A DNA stretch of 64,000 nucleotides from Ectopseudomonas chengduensis (GCF_900102635.1 NZ_FMZQ01000012.1:1-64000); one strand, 5' to 3'; positions 42,323 to 51,153 are shown, counted from the first letter of the stretch. The notes: generated from the sequence alone by a model not told the origin. A program made the numbers and translations.

Positions 42323-43044
42323 TGCTGTTCACGGCACGCAGGCGCACGCTCGCCGCCCAGCTTGGGCTGCTGGCGTTCGTCCTTATCGTGCTGGCGCCAC
42401 TGGCGTCGCAACTGCGTGCCGAGCCGGCTGACTGGCGCTGGCTGAACGAGCTTGGCTGTCATGACGGGGCGGGCAGCGTGCCGGCCCCAACGAGCAGCTC
42501 CAGCCCAGTGTTGCAGGTGGATGCCTGCGGCTACTGCTCGCTGCTCTCGCATTGTCCGGTGCTGGCCGACAATGGCTCGGTGCTCGCGAGCCGCTTGGAG
42601 TTATCTCGCGATACCACCCTGAGGTTGCCTGAGCGACCGCTGCCGGGCGCCAACTTTCCTCATGCGCTGTCACGTGCACCGCCATGCGCACCTGAAGTCA
42701 CCACTCCCATGAGGCCGTTACCAGGCCTCTTCGCCAATCGACTTTTCAGGTATCCGCATGTCCGTTTCCTTCGTTTCGGGCGCCGTTTCCGTGCGCGCTC
42801 GTTTTCCCCTGTCCGTTCTGGCCGTAGCCTGCGGCCTGTGTTCCATGACTGCCCTGCAGGCTGCCGAGGAGCCTGTGCACGAACTGCCGCCCACGGTGAT
42901 CACGGCAATCCAGCAAAGCTCGCCGCTGACCGTGGTGGCCGACCCCAAGGATCCACGCCAGCCGGTACCGGCCAGCGATGCGGCCGACTACCTCAAGACC
43001 ATTCCCGGTTTCTCCGCGATTCGCAGCGGTGGCAGCAACAGTGA
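42322..43044 (+). CDS. DUF2946-like small membrane protein with unusually long overlapping frame
   Basis: The frame begins at the ATG overlapping the PCu(A)C stop. Residues 1-130 look like a DUF2946-type protein: an N-terminal hydrophobic segment (residues 10-31) and a Cys motif DACGYCSLLSHCPVL near 67-81. After that, from about residue 130, the frame runs Arg/Pro-rich through the start of the oprC gene, giving 240 residues with a 287-base overlap. I expect the real protein to be the first part, with the stop lost or a frameshift near 42690-42730. The cysteine motif suggests a copper link, as in other loci near OprC. Confidence 0.6.
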   Translation: MLFTARRRTLAAQLGLLAFVLIVLAPLASQLRAEPADWRWLNELGCHDGAGSVPAPTSSSSPVLQVDACGYCSLLSHCPVLADNGSVLASRLELSRDTTLRLPERPLPGANFPHALSRAPPCAPEVTTPMRPLPGLFANRLFRYPHVRFLRFGRRFRARSFSPVRSGRSLRPVFHDCPAGCRGACARTAAHGDHGNPAKLAADRGGRPQGSTPAGTGQRCGRLPQDHSRFLRDSQRWQQQ

Positions 43045-44848
43045 CCCGGTGTTGCGCGGCCTGTTTGGCTCGCGCCTGCTGCTGCTCACCGATGGCGGGC
43101 AGATGATCGGCGCCTGTCCGGGGCGGATGGACGCACCCAGTTCCTACATCTCGCCAGAAACCTTTGATCGGCTGACCGTTACCAAGGGCCCGCAAACCGT
43201 GATCTGGGGGCCGGGCGCGTCCGCTGGGGTGGTGCGTTTCGATCGCGAGCCGGAGCGTTTCGGTGAGCTGGGCGCGCGCCTGCATGCCAGCGTGCTGGCC
43301 GGCTCCAATGGCCGTTTCGACCGAACCCTGGATGGCGCCGTGGGCAGCGAGCAGGGCTACCTGCGGGTGATGGGTAACCGCTCGCAGTCGGACGATTACG
43401 ACAACGGTGACGGCGACACCATCGCCTCGCGCTGGGACAAGTGGAACGGCGACGTGGCCCTGGGCTGGACGCCGGATGCCGATACCCTGATCGAACTCAC
43501 GGCTGGCCGTGGCGATGGCGAAGCGCGTTACGGTGGTCGTGGCATGGACGGCACTCAGTTCAAGCGCGAAAGCCTCGGCCTGCGCATCGAGCGCAGCAAC
43601 CTCGGTGGCGTGCTGGATAAGGTCGAGGCCAAGGTCTACTACAACTACGCCGACCACATCATGGACAACTTCCGCCTGCGCGTGCCGGACCCGAGCAGCA
43701 TGATGGCCGGGCCGATGGCGGCGCAGGTCGACCGTCGAACCCTCGGTGCACGCCTGGCCGCGACCTGGAAGTGGGACGACGTCGAGCTGATCACCGGCGT
43801 CGATGCGCAGCGCAGCGAACACCGCCAGCGCAGCTCCAGCGGCGGCATGATGGGCATGCCCTATGTCGACGCTGATCGCTTCCCCTGGGACAAGGACGCG
43901 CTGATGCACAACTACGGCGTGTTCGCCGAAGCCACCTGGAGCCTGGCCGAGGGTGATCGGCTGATCTCTGGCGCACGCCTGGATCGCGCCTCGGCCAAGG
44001 ACTACCGGCAGAACTTCAGCGACATGATGGGCATGACCACGACCAACCCGACGGCGGGCGAGACCCGCGCCGATACCTTGCCCAGTGGTTTCGTGCGCTA
44101 CGAGCACGACCTGTCCGACTCGCCGACCACCGTCTATGCCGGCATCGGCCACGTGCAGCGCTTCCCCGATTACTGGGAGCTGTTCTCCGCCGGCCTCAAT
44201 GGCCCGGCCGACGCGGACAACGCCTTCGATGGCATCAAACCGGAGAAGACCACCCAGCTCGATATCGGCATCCAGTACCAGGACGACAAGCTGCAGGCCT
44301 GGGCCTCGGCCTATGTCGGGCAGATCCGCGACTACATCCTGTTCGACTACCGTGGCATGAGCACGCAGGCCGACAACGTCGACGCGCGCATCATGGGCGG
44401 CGAGTTGGGCGTGGCCTACGCCTTCGACTCCAACTGGAAGGCCGACGCGACCCTGGCCTACGCCTGGGGCAAGAACAGCAGCGACGGTGAAGCGCTGCCG
44501 CAGATGCCGCCGCTGGAAGCGCGCCTGGGCCTGACCTACCAGCGTGACGACTGGAGCGTCGGTGCCCTGTGGCGTGTGGTCGATGGCCAGGGGCGCATCG
44601 CCGAAGGGCGCGGCAACGTGGTGGGGCAGGACTTCGGCGACAGCGCCGGCTTCGGCGTGCTCTCGCTCAATGGCGCTTACCGCGTTAGCCAACAGGTCAA
44701 ACTCAGCGCCGGCGTGGATAACCTGCTCGACAAGAACTACGCCGAACACCTCAACCTGGCTGGCGACGCTGGCTTCGGCTTCCCGGCCGAAACGCGTATC
44801 GACGAGCCGGGCCGTACCTTGTGGGCCAAGGTCGATTTCGACTTCTAA
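42758..44848 (+). CDS. oprC: copper-specific TonB-dependent receptor, OprC/NosA family
   Basis: A 696-residue outer-membrane receptor. N-terminal signal segment (ending QAAEE near residue 38), TonB plug with DAADYLKTIPGFSAIRSGG, VLRGLFGSRLLLLTDGG, and the metal segment GACPGRMD with Cys-x3-Met. A matching second site, HIM in NYADHIMDNFRL, provides a His-x-Met pair. These match the two copper-site parts known in OprC (Cys-x3-Met and His-x-Met). It takes up copper at the outer membrane. The gene starts inside the 3' part of the DUF2946-like frame. Confidence 0.93.
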   Translation: MSVSFVSGAVSVRARFPLSVLAVACGLCSMTALQAAEEPVHELPPTVITAIQQSSPLTVVADPKDPRQPVPASDAADYLKTIPGFSAIRSGGSNSDPVLRGLFGSRLLLLTDGGQMIGACPGRMDAPSSYISPETFDRLTVTKGPQTVIWGPGASAGVVRFDREPERFGELGARLHASVLAGSNGRFDRTLDGAVGSEQGYLRVMGNRSQSDDYDNGDGDTIASRWDKWNGDVALGWTPDADTLIELTAGRGDGEARYGGRGMDGTQFKRESLGLRIERSNLGGVLDKVEAKVYYNYADHIMDNFRLRVPDPSSMMAGPMAAQVDRRTLGARLAATWKWDDVELITGVDAQRSEHRQRSSSGGMMGMPYVDADRFPWDKDALMHNYGVFAEATWSLAEGDRLISGARLDRASAKDYRQNFSDMMGMTTTNPTAGETRADTLPSGFVRYEHDLSDSPTTVYAGIGHVQRFPDYWELFSAGLNGPADADNAFDGIKPEKTTQLDIGIQYQDDKLQAWASAYVGQIRDYILFDYRGMSTQADNVDARIMGGELGVAYAFDSNWKADATLAYAWGKNSSDGEALPQMPPLEARLGLTYQRDDWSVGALWRVVDGQGRIAEGRGNVVGQDFGDSAGFGVLSLNGAYRVSQQVKLSAGVDNLLDKNYAEHLNLAGDAGFGFPAETRIDEPGRTLWAKVDFDF

Positions 44849-44889
44849 GCCTTAGCTAGCCCGGAGCTACGAAGCGTAGCGATCCTCTC

Positions 44890-44954
44890 GTAGGCGTCCG
44901 CTTGCGGGCGATTGGCGCTTGCACAATGCGGATCGCCCGCAAGCGGGCTCCTAC
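44890..44954. repeat. REP hairpin, type GTAGGAGCCCGCTTGCGGGCGAT
   Basis: GTAGGCGTCCGCTTGCGGGCG and CGCCCGCAAGCGGGCTCCTACG are inverted around a 20-base spacer. Same family as 62018-62074 and 52106-52180. A GTAGCCCGGATG-type half unit follows at 44982-45002. Confidence 0.83.
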
Positions 44955-45091
44955 GTTTGGCCGGGCACGGTAGCCACCTTTCCCGGATTACATCCGGGCT
45001 ACGATTTTGCGTGCGCTAATAGAGTCTTAAGGTTCAGGCGCCAGAGTAGTCCCCGCAGACACACTTTCCCCTGCACCGAGAGGACTACACC

Positions 45092-45358
45092 ATGCGCAAA
45101 CTGCTTCTGCTGTCTCTGGCTCTGGCCAGCCCGCTGACCTTCGCCGCCACCGAATGCACCACTGCCGACAAGTCGCAGTGGCAGGATCAGGACAAGTTCC
45201 AGGCCGACCTCAAGGCCCAGGGCTACGAGATCAACAAGTTCAAGGTTACCGGTGGCAACTGCTACGAAATATACGGCTTCGACAAGGACGGCAAGAAGGT
45301 CGAGATTTACTTCGATCCGGTCAGCGGCAAGCCGGTCAAAAGCAACGTAGAAGGCTGA
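45092..45358 (+). CDS. small periplasmic PepSY-domain protein
   Basis: An 88-residue exported protein: signal peptide at residues 1-18 (ends TFA), then one PepSY-type domain with DKFQADLKAQGYEINKFKVTGGN and CYEIYGFDKDGKKVEIYFDP. A Cys pair (Cys22 and Cys55) may form a disulfide or hold a metal. The stop overlaps the start of the cytochrome b561-like gene (TGATG), a common arrangement for soluble PepSY plus cytochrome b partners. A role in metal reduction is inferred. Confidence 0.85.
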   Translation: MRKLLLLSLALASPLTFAATECTTADKSQWQDQDKFQADLKAQGYEINKFKVTGGNCYEIYGFDKDGKKVEIYFDPVSGKPVKSNVEG

Positions 45359-45894
45359 TGAGCGCCGCGACCGTGCGCGTGTGGGACCCAGTGGTGCGCT
45401 TGTTCCACTGGTCCCTGGCCGGCGCTTTCCTGGCCAACTACTTCTTTACCGAAGAGGGCGAAGACTGGCATCGCTGGTTCGGCTACTACGCCGTGGCCTG
45501 GCTGGCGATCCGCCTGGTATGGGGTTTCGTCGGCACGCCGGCGGCGCGCTGGGCGGATTTCTGGCCGACCCCGGCACGCCTTGGTGCGCATTTGCGTGCG
45601 TTGATTGCCGGTCAGCCCTATCACCGTCTGGGGCATTCGCCGTTGGGCGCGCTGGTGATGCTCCTGATGATGACGCTGATGCTCGGTCTGGGCGTGACCG
45701 GCTTTCTGATGGAGGAAGTCGATTATTTCTGGGGCGCGGATCTGCCGCTGGAAATCCACGAATTCTGTGCCAACGGCCTCATGGCGGTGGTCGGCTTGCA
45801 TATCGCTGCAGCGCTATTTGAGAGCTATCGGCTGCGCGAGAACCTGCCGTTGTCGATGGTGACTGGCAAGCGGCGCAAGCTGCAGGAACACTGA
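45358..45894 (+). CDS. cytochrome b561-type membrane protein
   Basis: A 178-residue protein with four hydrophobic segments. His residues at the right places for two hemes are visible in RLFHWSLAGAF near residue 15, EDWHRWFGYY near 37, HEFCANGLMAVVGLHIAAAL near 135-155. It is a di-heme cytochrome b of the b561 group that carries electrons across the inner membrane. Overlap with the small PepSY gene makes a functional pair likely, and the location next to OprC suggests reduction of Cu(II) or Fe(III). Confidence 0.87.
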   Translation: MSAATVRVWDPVVRLFHWSLAGAFLANYFFTEEGEDWHRWFGYYAVAWLAIRLVWGFVGTPAARWADFWPTPARLGAHLRALIAGQPYHRLGHSPLGALVMLLMMTLMLGLGVTGFLMEEVDYFWGADLPLEIHEFCANGLMAVVGLHIAAALFESYRLRENLPLSMVTGKRRKLQEH

Positions 45895-45903
45895 GCGTAC
45901 AGT

Positions 45904-45960
45904 CGCGGCTAAAGCCCCTCCCACGGAGCGTGGGTACTGTGGGAGGCGCTTCAGCGGCGA
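45904..45960. repeat. REP hairpin, type GCGGCTGAAGCCCCTCC
   Basis: CGCGGCTAAAGCCCCTCCCAC and GTGGGAGGCGCTTCAGCGGCG oppose each other between the cytochrome b561 gene and the convergent deaminase. Same family at 51081-51140, 55020-55079 and 60567-60623. Confidence 0.83.
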
Positions 45961-45969
45961 TGCTCTTGC

Positions 45970-46917
45970 TCAGGCCAGGCGCGCATCCAGGCTGTTCTGC
46001 GCCAGGCGCTTGGCCTGGGCTTCGGTCATGCCCAGGTGTTCGTGCAGGGCGGCGAAGTTCTCGCCGACGTAGCCGCCGAAGTAGGCCGGGTCGTCCGAGT
46101 TCACCGTCACCTTCACGCCGCGTTCGAGCATCTCGAGGATGTTGTGCTGGCCCATGTGCTCGAACACGCAGAGTTTGATGTTCGACAGCGGGCAGACGGT
46201 CAGCGGGATCTGCTCGTCGATGATGCGCTGCATCAGCCGTTCGTCTTCGATGGCGCGCACGCCATGGTCGATACGCTTGATCTTGAGCAGGTCCAGCGCC
46301 TCCCAGATGTATTCGGGTGGGCCTTCCTCGCCGGCATGCGCCACCGCGTGCAGGCCTTCGCTGCGTGCCTTGGCGAACACCCGCTCGAATAGCCGCGGCG
46401 GGAAGCCCTTCTCCGAACTGTCGAGGCCAACGCCGATAAAGGCATCGCGAAACGGCATGGCTTGTTCCAGGGTCTTGAAGGCCTCGTCCTCGGGCAGGTG
46501 ACGCAGGAAGCTGAGGATCAGCCCGTGGCTGATGCCCAGCTGCTTCTCGCCGTCGAGCAGCGCTTGCTGGATACCGCGCAGCACCACCTCGAAGGGAACG
46601 CCGCGGTCGGTGTGGGTCTGCGGGTCGAAGAAGGGTTCGACATGAATGACGTTCTGCGCCTTGCAGCGTTGCAGGTAGGCCCAGGTCAGGTCGTAGAAAT
46701 CCTGCTCGGTGCGCAGCACGTTGGCGCCGGCGTAATACAGATCGAGAAATTCCTGCAGGTTGTTGAAGGCATAGGCCGCGCGCAGGGTCTCGACATCGGC
46801 CCAGGGCAGGGCGATCTGGTTGCGTTCGGCCAGGGCGAACAGCAGCTCGGGCTCCAGCGAGCCTTCCAGGTGCAGGTGCAGTTCGGCCTTGGGCAGGGCG
46901 TTCAGCCATTCGGGCAT
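45970..46917 (-). CDS. adenine/adenosine deaminase
   Basis: A 315-residue zinc amidohydrolase of the adenosine deaminase group. Zinc-binding HLHLEG is at residues 14-19, then the AHAGEEG loop near 193-199, the catalytic HGV segment in RIDHGVRAI, and SDDPAYFG near 274-281. Members of this shape in Pseudomonas are annotated adenosine deaminase but at least one was shown to be an adenine deaminase; the short length (315) fits the bacterial form. It lies last in a purine cluster, 199 bases after the oxygenase gene, with a REP-type hairpin between. Confidence 0.88.
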   Translation of the reverse strand: MPEWLNALPKAELHLHLEGSLEPELLFALAERNQIALPWADVETLRAAYAFNNLQEFLDLYYAGANVLRTEQDFYDLTWAYLQRCKAQNVIHVEPFFDPQTHTDRGVPFEVVLRGIQQALLDGEKQLGISHGLILSFLRHLPEDEAFKTLEQAMPFRDAFIGVGLDSSEKGFPPRLFERVFAKARSEGLHAVAHAGEEGPPEYIWEALDLLKIKRIDHGVRAIEDERLMQRIIDEQIPLTVCPLSNIKLCVFEHMGQHNILEMLERGVKVTVNSDDPAYFGGYVGENFAALHEHLGMTEAQAKRLAQNSLDARLA

Positions 46918-47013
46918 GGTCGGTTCTCGTTGTCAGGCTTTGTAATTGGCAAAGTTTAACCGGTGGGACAGGATTGTGCTGCGCTGGCGAGCCAGCTGCA
47001 TAGGGTGGACTGA

Positions 47014-47111
47014 TCGTTCCCACGCTCTGCGTGGGAATGCCCTTGCAGACGCTCTGCGTCTGAAGGACGCAGAGCGTCCCTGGCTGGTCTCCCACGCCAG
47101 AGCGTGGGAGC
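47014..47111. repeat. REP-like palindrome cluster
   Basis: Three dyads sit in tandem: CGTTCCCACGCTCTGCGTGGGAATG, GACGCTCTGCGTCTG with GGACGCAGAGCGTCC, and TCCCACGC-GCGTGGGAG. They fill the gap between the deaminase and oxygenase genes. Confidence 0.8.
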
Positions 47112-47116
47112 CATCA

Positions 47117-48082
47117 TCAGCCCTGCGCTTCCTCGCGCCGATAGGCATAGGTATCGGCGAACCTCGACAGCAGGTACGCGGCGCTGGTCACCGGTGTGTA
47201 CTTGGCCGGGTTGTCCGCGCTGGAGCAGTTCGGCAGGCAGTCGATCAGCGTGTCGGGATGCGGTTCGGCGAAGAACGGCATGGAGTAGCGATCCACCCCC
47301 AGCGGGCTGATCACCCGGTGCGGCGTCGAGGTGTACCGATCGTTGCTCCAGCGCGCCATCATGTCGCCGATGTTGACCACGAAGCTGCCGGCAATCGGCG
47401 GCGCGTCGATCCACTCGCCATCGCGTGCACGTACCTGCAGGCCGCCGGCATCGTCCTGGTAGAGCAGGGTGATGCAGCCGTAATCGGTGTGTGCGCCGGC
47501 GCCTTGTTGGTCGGCACTGGTGGCGGTGTGGCGCGGCGGGTAGTGGATCATGCGCAGCACGCTGATCGGCTCATGAAAGCGCGCGTCGAAGAAATCGTGC
47601 TCGATGTCCAGCGCCATGGCCATGGCGCGCAGCAGGGTCTTGGCCAGGTCCTGCATATCGGCGTAATGCTGTTCCATCAGCTCGGCCCAGCCGGGTAGAT
47701 CCGGGTGGCGATTCGGCCCTCGCAGTGGTTTGCCTGCCAGCACCTCGGGGTGATCGGCCGGCATGTGGAAACCCATGTCGAAGGTTTCCTTCAAATCGCT
47801 CGGTTTGCTTGGGTCGAGCTGTTCGGTGGCGATGGCACCGTAACCGCGGTGGTGGGCGGTCTGGGTGATATCGATCTTGAGTTTGTCGTCGGCAGGCAGG
47901 GCGAAGAAGTGCTTCGCCGCACTGAACAGGGCGTCGATGCGCTCGCTACCGATGGGGTGGCCGACGATATAGAAGAAGCCCCAGTCGCGGCAGGCGCGGT
48001 CGATCTGATCGGCCACGGCAGGCCAGGCCAAAGCGTCGTCAGCGTAGAGAGGGGCGATGTCGATGATGGGTAATGCGTTCAT
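47117..48082 (-). CDS. 2-oxoglutarate/Fe(II) oxygenase, isopenicillin-N-synthase family
   Basis: A 321-residue non-heme iron oxygenase. Iron-binding His-x-Asp is in GAHTDYG near residues 197-203, the distal His in TSTPHRVISP near 257, and the 2-oxoglutarate-type Arg-x-Ser in DRYSMPFF. It belongs to the IPNS/flavonoid-type 2OG oxygenases. The usual 2OG enzyme length is about 300-350 residues. It lies between a nucleoside ABC transporter protein and adenine deaminase, so a purine or nucleobase substrate is likely but untested. Confidence 0.87.
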   Translation of the reverse strand: MNALPIIDIAPLYADDALAWPAVADQIDRACRDWGFFYIVGHPIGSERIDALFSAAKHFFALPADDKLKIDITQTAHHRGYGAIATEQLDPSKPSDLKETFDMGFHMPADHPEVLAGKPLRGPNRHPDLPGWAELMEQHYADMQDLAKTLLRAMAMALDIEHDFFDARFHEPISVLRMIHYPPRHTATSADQQGAGAHTDYGCITLLYQDDAGGLQVRARDGEWIDAPPIAGSFVVNIGDMMARWSNDRYTSTPHRVISPLGVDRYSMPFFAEPHPDTLIDCLPNCSSADNPAKYTPVTSAAYLLSRFADTYAYRREEAQG

Positions 48083-48203
48083 GTTGAGCCTCGGGTGGGC
48101 GTTGCTGCGAGTCTTCTCGTACCCAGGGCAGCGGAAAGAGATCTCGGATGAGATCCCCTTGATGCGGTTCTGCAGTGCAGGGACGGCATCGGTAGTTGCC
48201 AGG

Positions 48204-48252
48204 TGGCGGGTTACACCCGCCCTACAGACCGTAGGGCGGGTGTAACCCGCCA
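48204..48252. repeat. REP hairpin, type GTAGGGCGGGTG
   Basis: TGGCGGGTTACACCCGCCCTAC and GTAGGGCGGGTGTAACCCGCCA form perfect inverted arms with a five-base loop, directly downstream of the BMP-family gene. Confidence 0.87.
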
Positions 48253-48257
48253 GCCAA

Positions 48258-49340
48258 TTACTTCGGTATCTCGGCCTTCACGTTCTCCACGTAGTAGTTC
48301 ATCGAGGCCAGCTCGGCATTGGTCGCGCTTGCGCCTTCGGCAATGCGCACCGCGCCGCTCTGATCCTTGATCGGGCCGGTGAAGGGGTGGAACTTGCCGC
48401 TGCGAATGTCGGCGATGATCTGCTCGGCCTCGCTCTTCACGTCAGCCGGCACCAGGTCGCTGATCGGCAGCTCGATGGTGTCCTCGGCCAGGCCGCCCCA
48501 GAAATCCTGCGGCTGCCAGGTACCGTCGATCACAGCCTGGGTGGATTTGACGTAGTGCGGGCCCCAGTCGTTGACGATGGAGGTGAGCACGGCCTTCGGC
48601 CCGAAGTGAGCCATGTCCGAGGCGTAGCCTACGGAGTAGATGCCACGGCGCTCGGCGGTCTGGATCGGCGCCGGGCTGTCGGTGTGTTGGAACATCACGT
48701 CCACGCCCTGGTCGATCAGCGCGTTGGCGGCATCGGATTCCTTGCCCGGATCGAACCAGGTGTTGACCCACACCACCTTGATCTCGGTGCCCGGGTTGTA
48801 CTTGTCCAGCGCCAGCTGGATGGCGTTGATATCGCGGATCACCTCGGGGATCGGGAAGGAGGCAACGTAGCCGACCTTCTTGGTCTTGGTCATCTTCGCC
48901 GCGAGGAAGCCGCCAACGTAGCGACCCTCATAGGAGCGCGACAGGTAGGTGCCGACGTTCTTGTCCTGCTTGTAGCCGGTGGCGTGTTCGAAGGTCACCT
49001 TGGGAAATTGCTTGGCCACCTTGATGGTCGGGTTCATGTAGCCGAAGGAGGTGGTGAAGATCAGGTCGAAACCACCCTTGGCCATGTTGCGGATCACCCG
49101 CTCGGCGTCGGCGCCTTCCGGCACGTTCTCGACGAAGCTGGTGGTGACCTTGTCGCCCATTTCCTTGATCAGCATCTGCCGGCCCTGTTCGTGCTGGTAG
49201 GTCCAGCCATGGTCGCCGATGGGGCCGATGTAGACGAAGCCGACCTTCAGCGGATCGGCGGCGGAGGCGCTGAGCATGGCGCCAAAGCCCAGGGCGGCGA
49301 CGAGGGTGCGCAGCAGCGGTTTCTTGCTCTTCTTGTGCAT
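48258..49340 (-). CDS. BMP/PnrA-family nucleoside-binding lipoprotein-like protein
   Basis: A 360-residue periplasmic substrate-binding protein of the basic membrane protein (BMP) family: signal peptide at residues 1-28 (ends SASAAD, no clear lipobox), then VGFVYIGPIGDHGWTYQHEQG, a family hallmark, FDLIFTTSFGYMNP, and SVGYASDMAHFGP. The family includes PnrA, which binds purine nucleosides for the matching ABC transporter. Transporter genes are at 51154-54853 on the same strand. The start is the ATG at 49340; the frame is open farther upstream. Confidence 0.86.
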   Translation of the reverse strand: MHKKSKKPLLRTLVAALGFGAMLSASAADPLKVGFVYIGPIGDHGWTYQHEQGRQMLIKEMGDKVTTSFVENVPEGADAERVIRNMAKGGFDLIFTTSFGYMNPTIKVAKQFPKVTFEHATGYKQDKNVGTYLSRSYEGRYVGGFLAAKMTKTKKVGYVASFPIPEVIRDINAIQLALDKYNPGTEIKVVWVNTWFDPGKESDAANALIDQGVDVMFQHTDSPAPIQTAERRGIYSVGYASDMAHFGPKAVLTSIVNDWGPHYVKSTQAVIDGTWQPQDFWGGLAEDTIELPISDLVPADVKSEAEQIIADIRSGKFHPFTGPIKDQSGAVRIAEGASATNAELASMNYYVENVKAEIPK

Positions 49341-49533
49341 GGTGGGTGCAGCTCCAGTCTTGGTGTTGGGGTGGCCGTTGGTTGGCTGATCCCCTGACTG
49401 CAAAAAGCTGACCAACAAGACAGATAGCCTTACTGAAAGCCTTTGCGGGCAAGAGCGGAGAATGGTGTGGAGCGCTATTGGTGCGATGGCCGTGCAGATG
49501 CTGCGTTGTGGTGCGATTGCCCTGCTGCAAACC

Positions 49534-49586
49534 GTAGGGTGCGCCGTGCGCACCGGCAGTTTTTCGGTGCGCACGGCGCACCCTAC
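49534..49586. repeat. perfect hairpin, GTAGGGTGCGCCGTGC type
   Basis: GTAGGGTGCGCCGTGCGCACC and GGTGCGCACGGCGCACCCTAC are exact inverted arms around an 11-base loop. Lies between the BMP gene and the deaminase gene. Confidence 0.87.
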
Positions 49587-49595
49587 GGTTCAGGA

Positions 49596-50951
49596 TCAGG
49601 CGTTGACCAACTGCTTCGCTGCCTGGCGGTGATCAGCGATCAGCTGCGCCACGTCCAGCCCCTCGATCTGCCCGTCGATGACGCGCCAGGTGCCGCCGAT
49701 CATCATCCGGTCGGCGCGGTCGGCGCCGCACAGCAGCAGCGCGGAGAGTGGATCGTGGCTGCCGGAGAAGCGCAGCTCGTCGAGCTTGAACAGCGCCAGG
49801 TCGGCTTGCTTGCCCACCGCCAATTCGCCGATATCGCTGCGCCCCAGCAGCTTCGCCGAACCCTTGCTGGCCCAACCGAGCACGCGTTGCGGAGTGATCT
49901 GCTCGGCGCCATAGCGCAGGCGCTGGATGTACAGCGCCTGGCGCGCTTCGAGGATCATGTTCGAGGCATCGTTGGAGGCCGAGCCGTCGACACCCAGGCC
50001 CAGCGGCGCACCGGCAGCTTCCAACTCGACACTGGGGCAGATGCCCGAAGCCAGGCGCATGTTGGAGCTGGGGCAATGGCAGATGCCGGTGCCGGCGGCG
50101 CCGAGGCGGATGATTTCCTCGGGGTTGAAGTGGATGCCATGGGCCAGCCAGGTGCGCGGGCCGAGCCAGCCGACGCTGTCCAGGTAATCCACTGTGCGTA
50201 GGCCGAAGCGCTGCAGGCAGAAGTCTTCCTCGTCGAGGGTTTCGGCCAGGTGGGTGTGCAGGCGTACGTCCAGCTCCTCGGCCAGTTCGGCGCTCTGGCG
50301 CATGATTTCCTGAGTCACCGAGAAGGGCGAGCAGGGCGCCAGGGCGATCTGGATCTGCGCGCCGTCGCCGCGCTGGTGGTACTGGCCGATCAGGCGCTGG
50401 CTGTCGGCCAGGATCACCTCGCCCTGTTGCACCGTCTGCTGCGGCGGCAGGCCACCATCGGCTTCGCCCAGGCTCATGGAGCCACGGGTGAGCATGGCGC
50501 GCATGCCCAGTTCGCGCACCGCCTCGACCTGCACGTCGATGGCATTTTCCAGGCCGCCGGGGAACAGGTAATGGTGATCGGCGGCTGTGCTGCAGCCGGA
50601 CAGCAGCAGTTCGGCCAAGGCCACCTTGCTGGCCAGCGCCAGTTTCTCCGGCGTAAGGCGCGCCCACACCGGGTAGAGCGTCTTCAGCCAGGGGAACAGC
50701 GGCTGATTGACCACTGGCGCCCAGGCGCGGGTGAGGGTCTGGTAGAAGTGATGGTGGGTGTTGATCAGGCCCGGCAGCACCACGTGCTCACGGGCATCGA
50801 AGGTTTGCTCGCAGGGTGTTGAAGGCTGCTGGCCTTTGCTGAGCACTTCGGCGATGCGGCCATCCGCGATCACCAGGCCGCCGGAAGCGTCCAGGTCGTT
50901 GGCGGTGAAGATGGCAAGAGGGTTCTTGATCCAGATACGGGTAGCTGCCAT
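49596..50951 (-). CDS. 8-oxoguanine/guanine-type deaminase (amidohydrolase)
   Basis: A 451-residue zinc amidohydrolase. Zinc ligands: NTHHHFYQTL near residues 63-72, HTHLAET near 236, AHGIHFN near 266, and the Asp in GVDGSASND near 318. It resembles the P. aeruginosa PA0142-type enzyme, reported to deaminate 8-oxoguanine, and the S-x-N-D ending fits that. Function is by similarity; guanine or isoguanine are other options. It lies between the ABC permease and BMP genes, in a purine cluster. Confidence 0.88.
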   Translation of the reverse strand: MAATRIWIKNPLAIFTANDLDASGGLVIADGRIAEVLSKGQQPSTPCEQTFDAREHVVLPGLINTHHHFYQTLTRAWAPVVNQPLFPWLKTLYPVWARLTPEKLALASKVALAELLLSGCSTAADHHYLFPGGLENAIDVQVEAVRELGMRAMLTRGSMSLGEADGGLPPQQTVQQGEVILADSQRLIGQYHQRGDGAQIQIALAPCSPFSVTQEIMRQSAELAEELDVRLHTHLAETLDEEDFCLQRFGLRTVDYLDSVGWLGPRTWLAHGIHFNPEEIIRLGAAGTGICHCPSSNMRLASGICPSVELEAAGAPLGLGVDGSASNDASNMILEARQALYIQRLRYGAEQITPQRVLGWASKGSAKLLGRSDIGELAVGKQADLALFKLDELRFSGSHDPLSALLLCGADRADRMMIGGTWRVIDGQIEGLDVAQLIADHRQAAKQLVNA

Positions 50952-51080
50952 GAGCAGGCTCCTCTGAGGTTGATGTCAGGTAAGCCAGCTCAGTGTTGAC
51001 CCTGTCTGCTGATCCAGGTGCGTCGGAAATGACGTGCGGGGAAGATAGCTGACTCTGGAGTCAGGGGCAACAAGCCTGTT

Positions 51081-51140
51081 GCGGCTGAAGCCCCTCCTAC
51101 AGGATGTGCGTCGCCTGTTGTAGGAGCGGCTTCAGCCGCG
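51081..51140. repeat. REP hairpin, type GCGGCTGAAGCCCCTCC
   Basis: GCGGCTGAAGCCCCTCCTAC and GTAGGAGCGGCTTCAGCCGC are perfect inverted arms around a 20-base spacer. Lies between the deaminase and permease genes. Confidence 0.85.
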
Positions 51141-51153
51141 ATTCATGGGCGAA

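Noticed and set aside
42746..44749. 667-residue open frame on the minus strand
   Set aside because: Antisense to oprC, which has strong family motifs, a signal sequence and copper-site residues.
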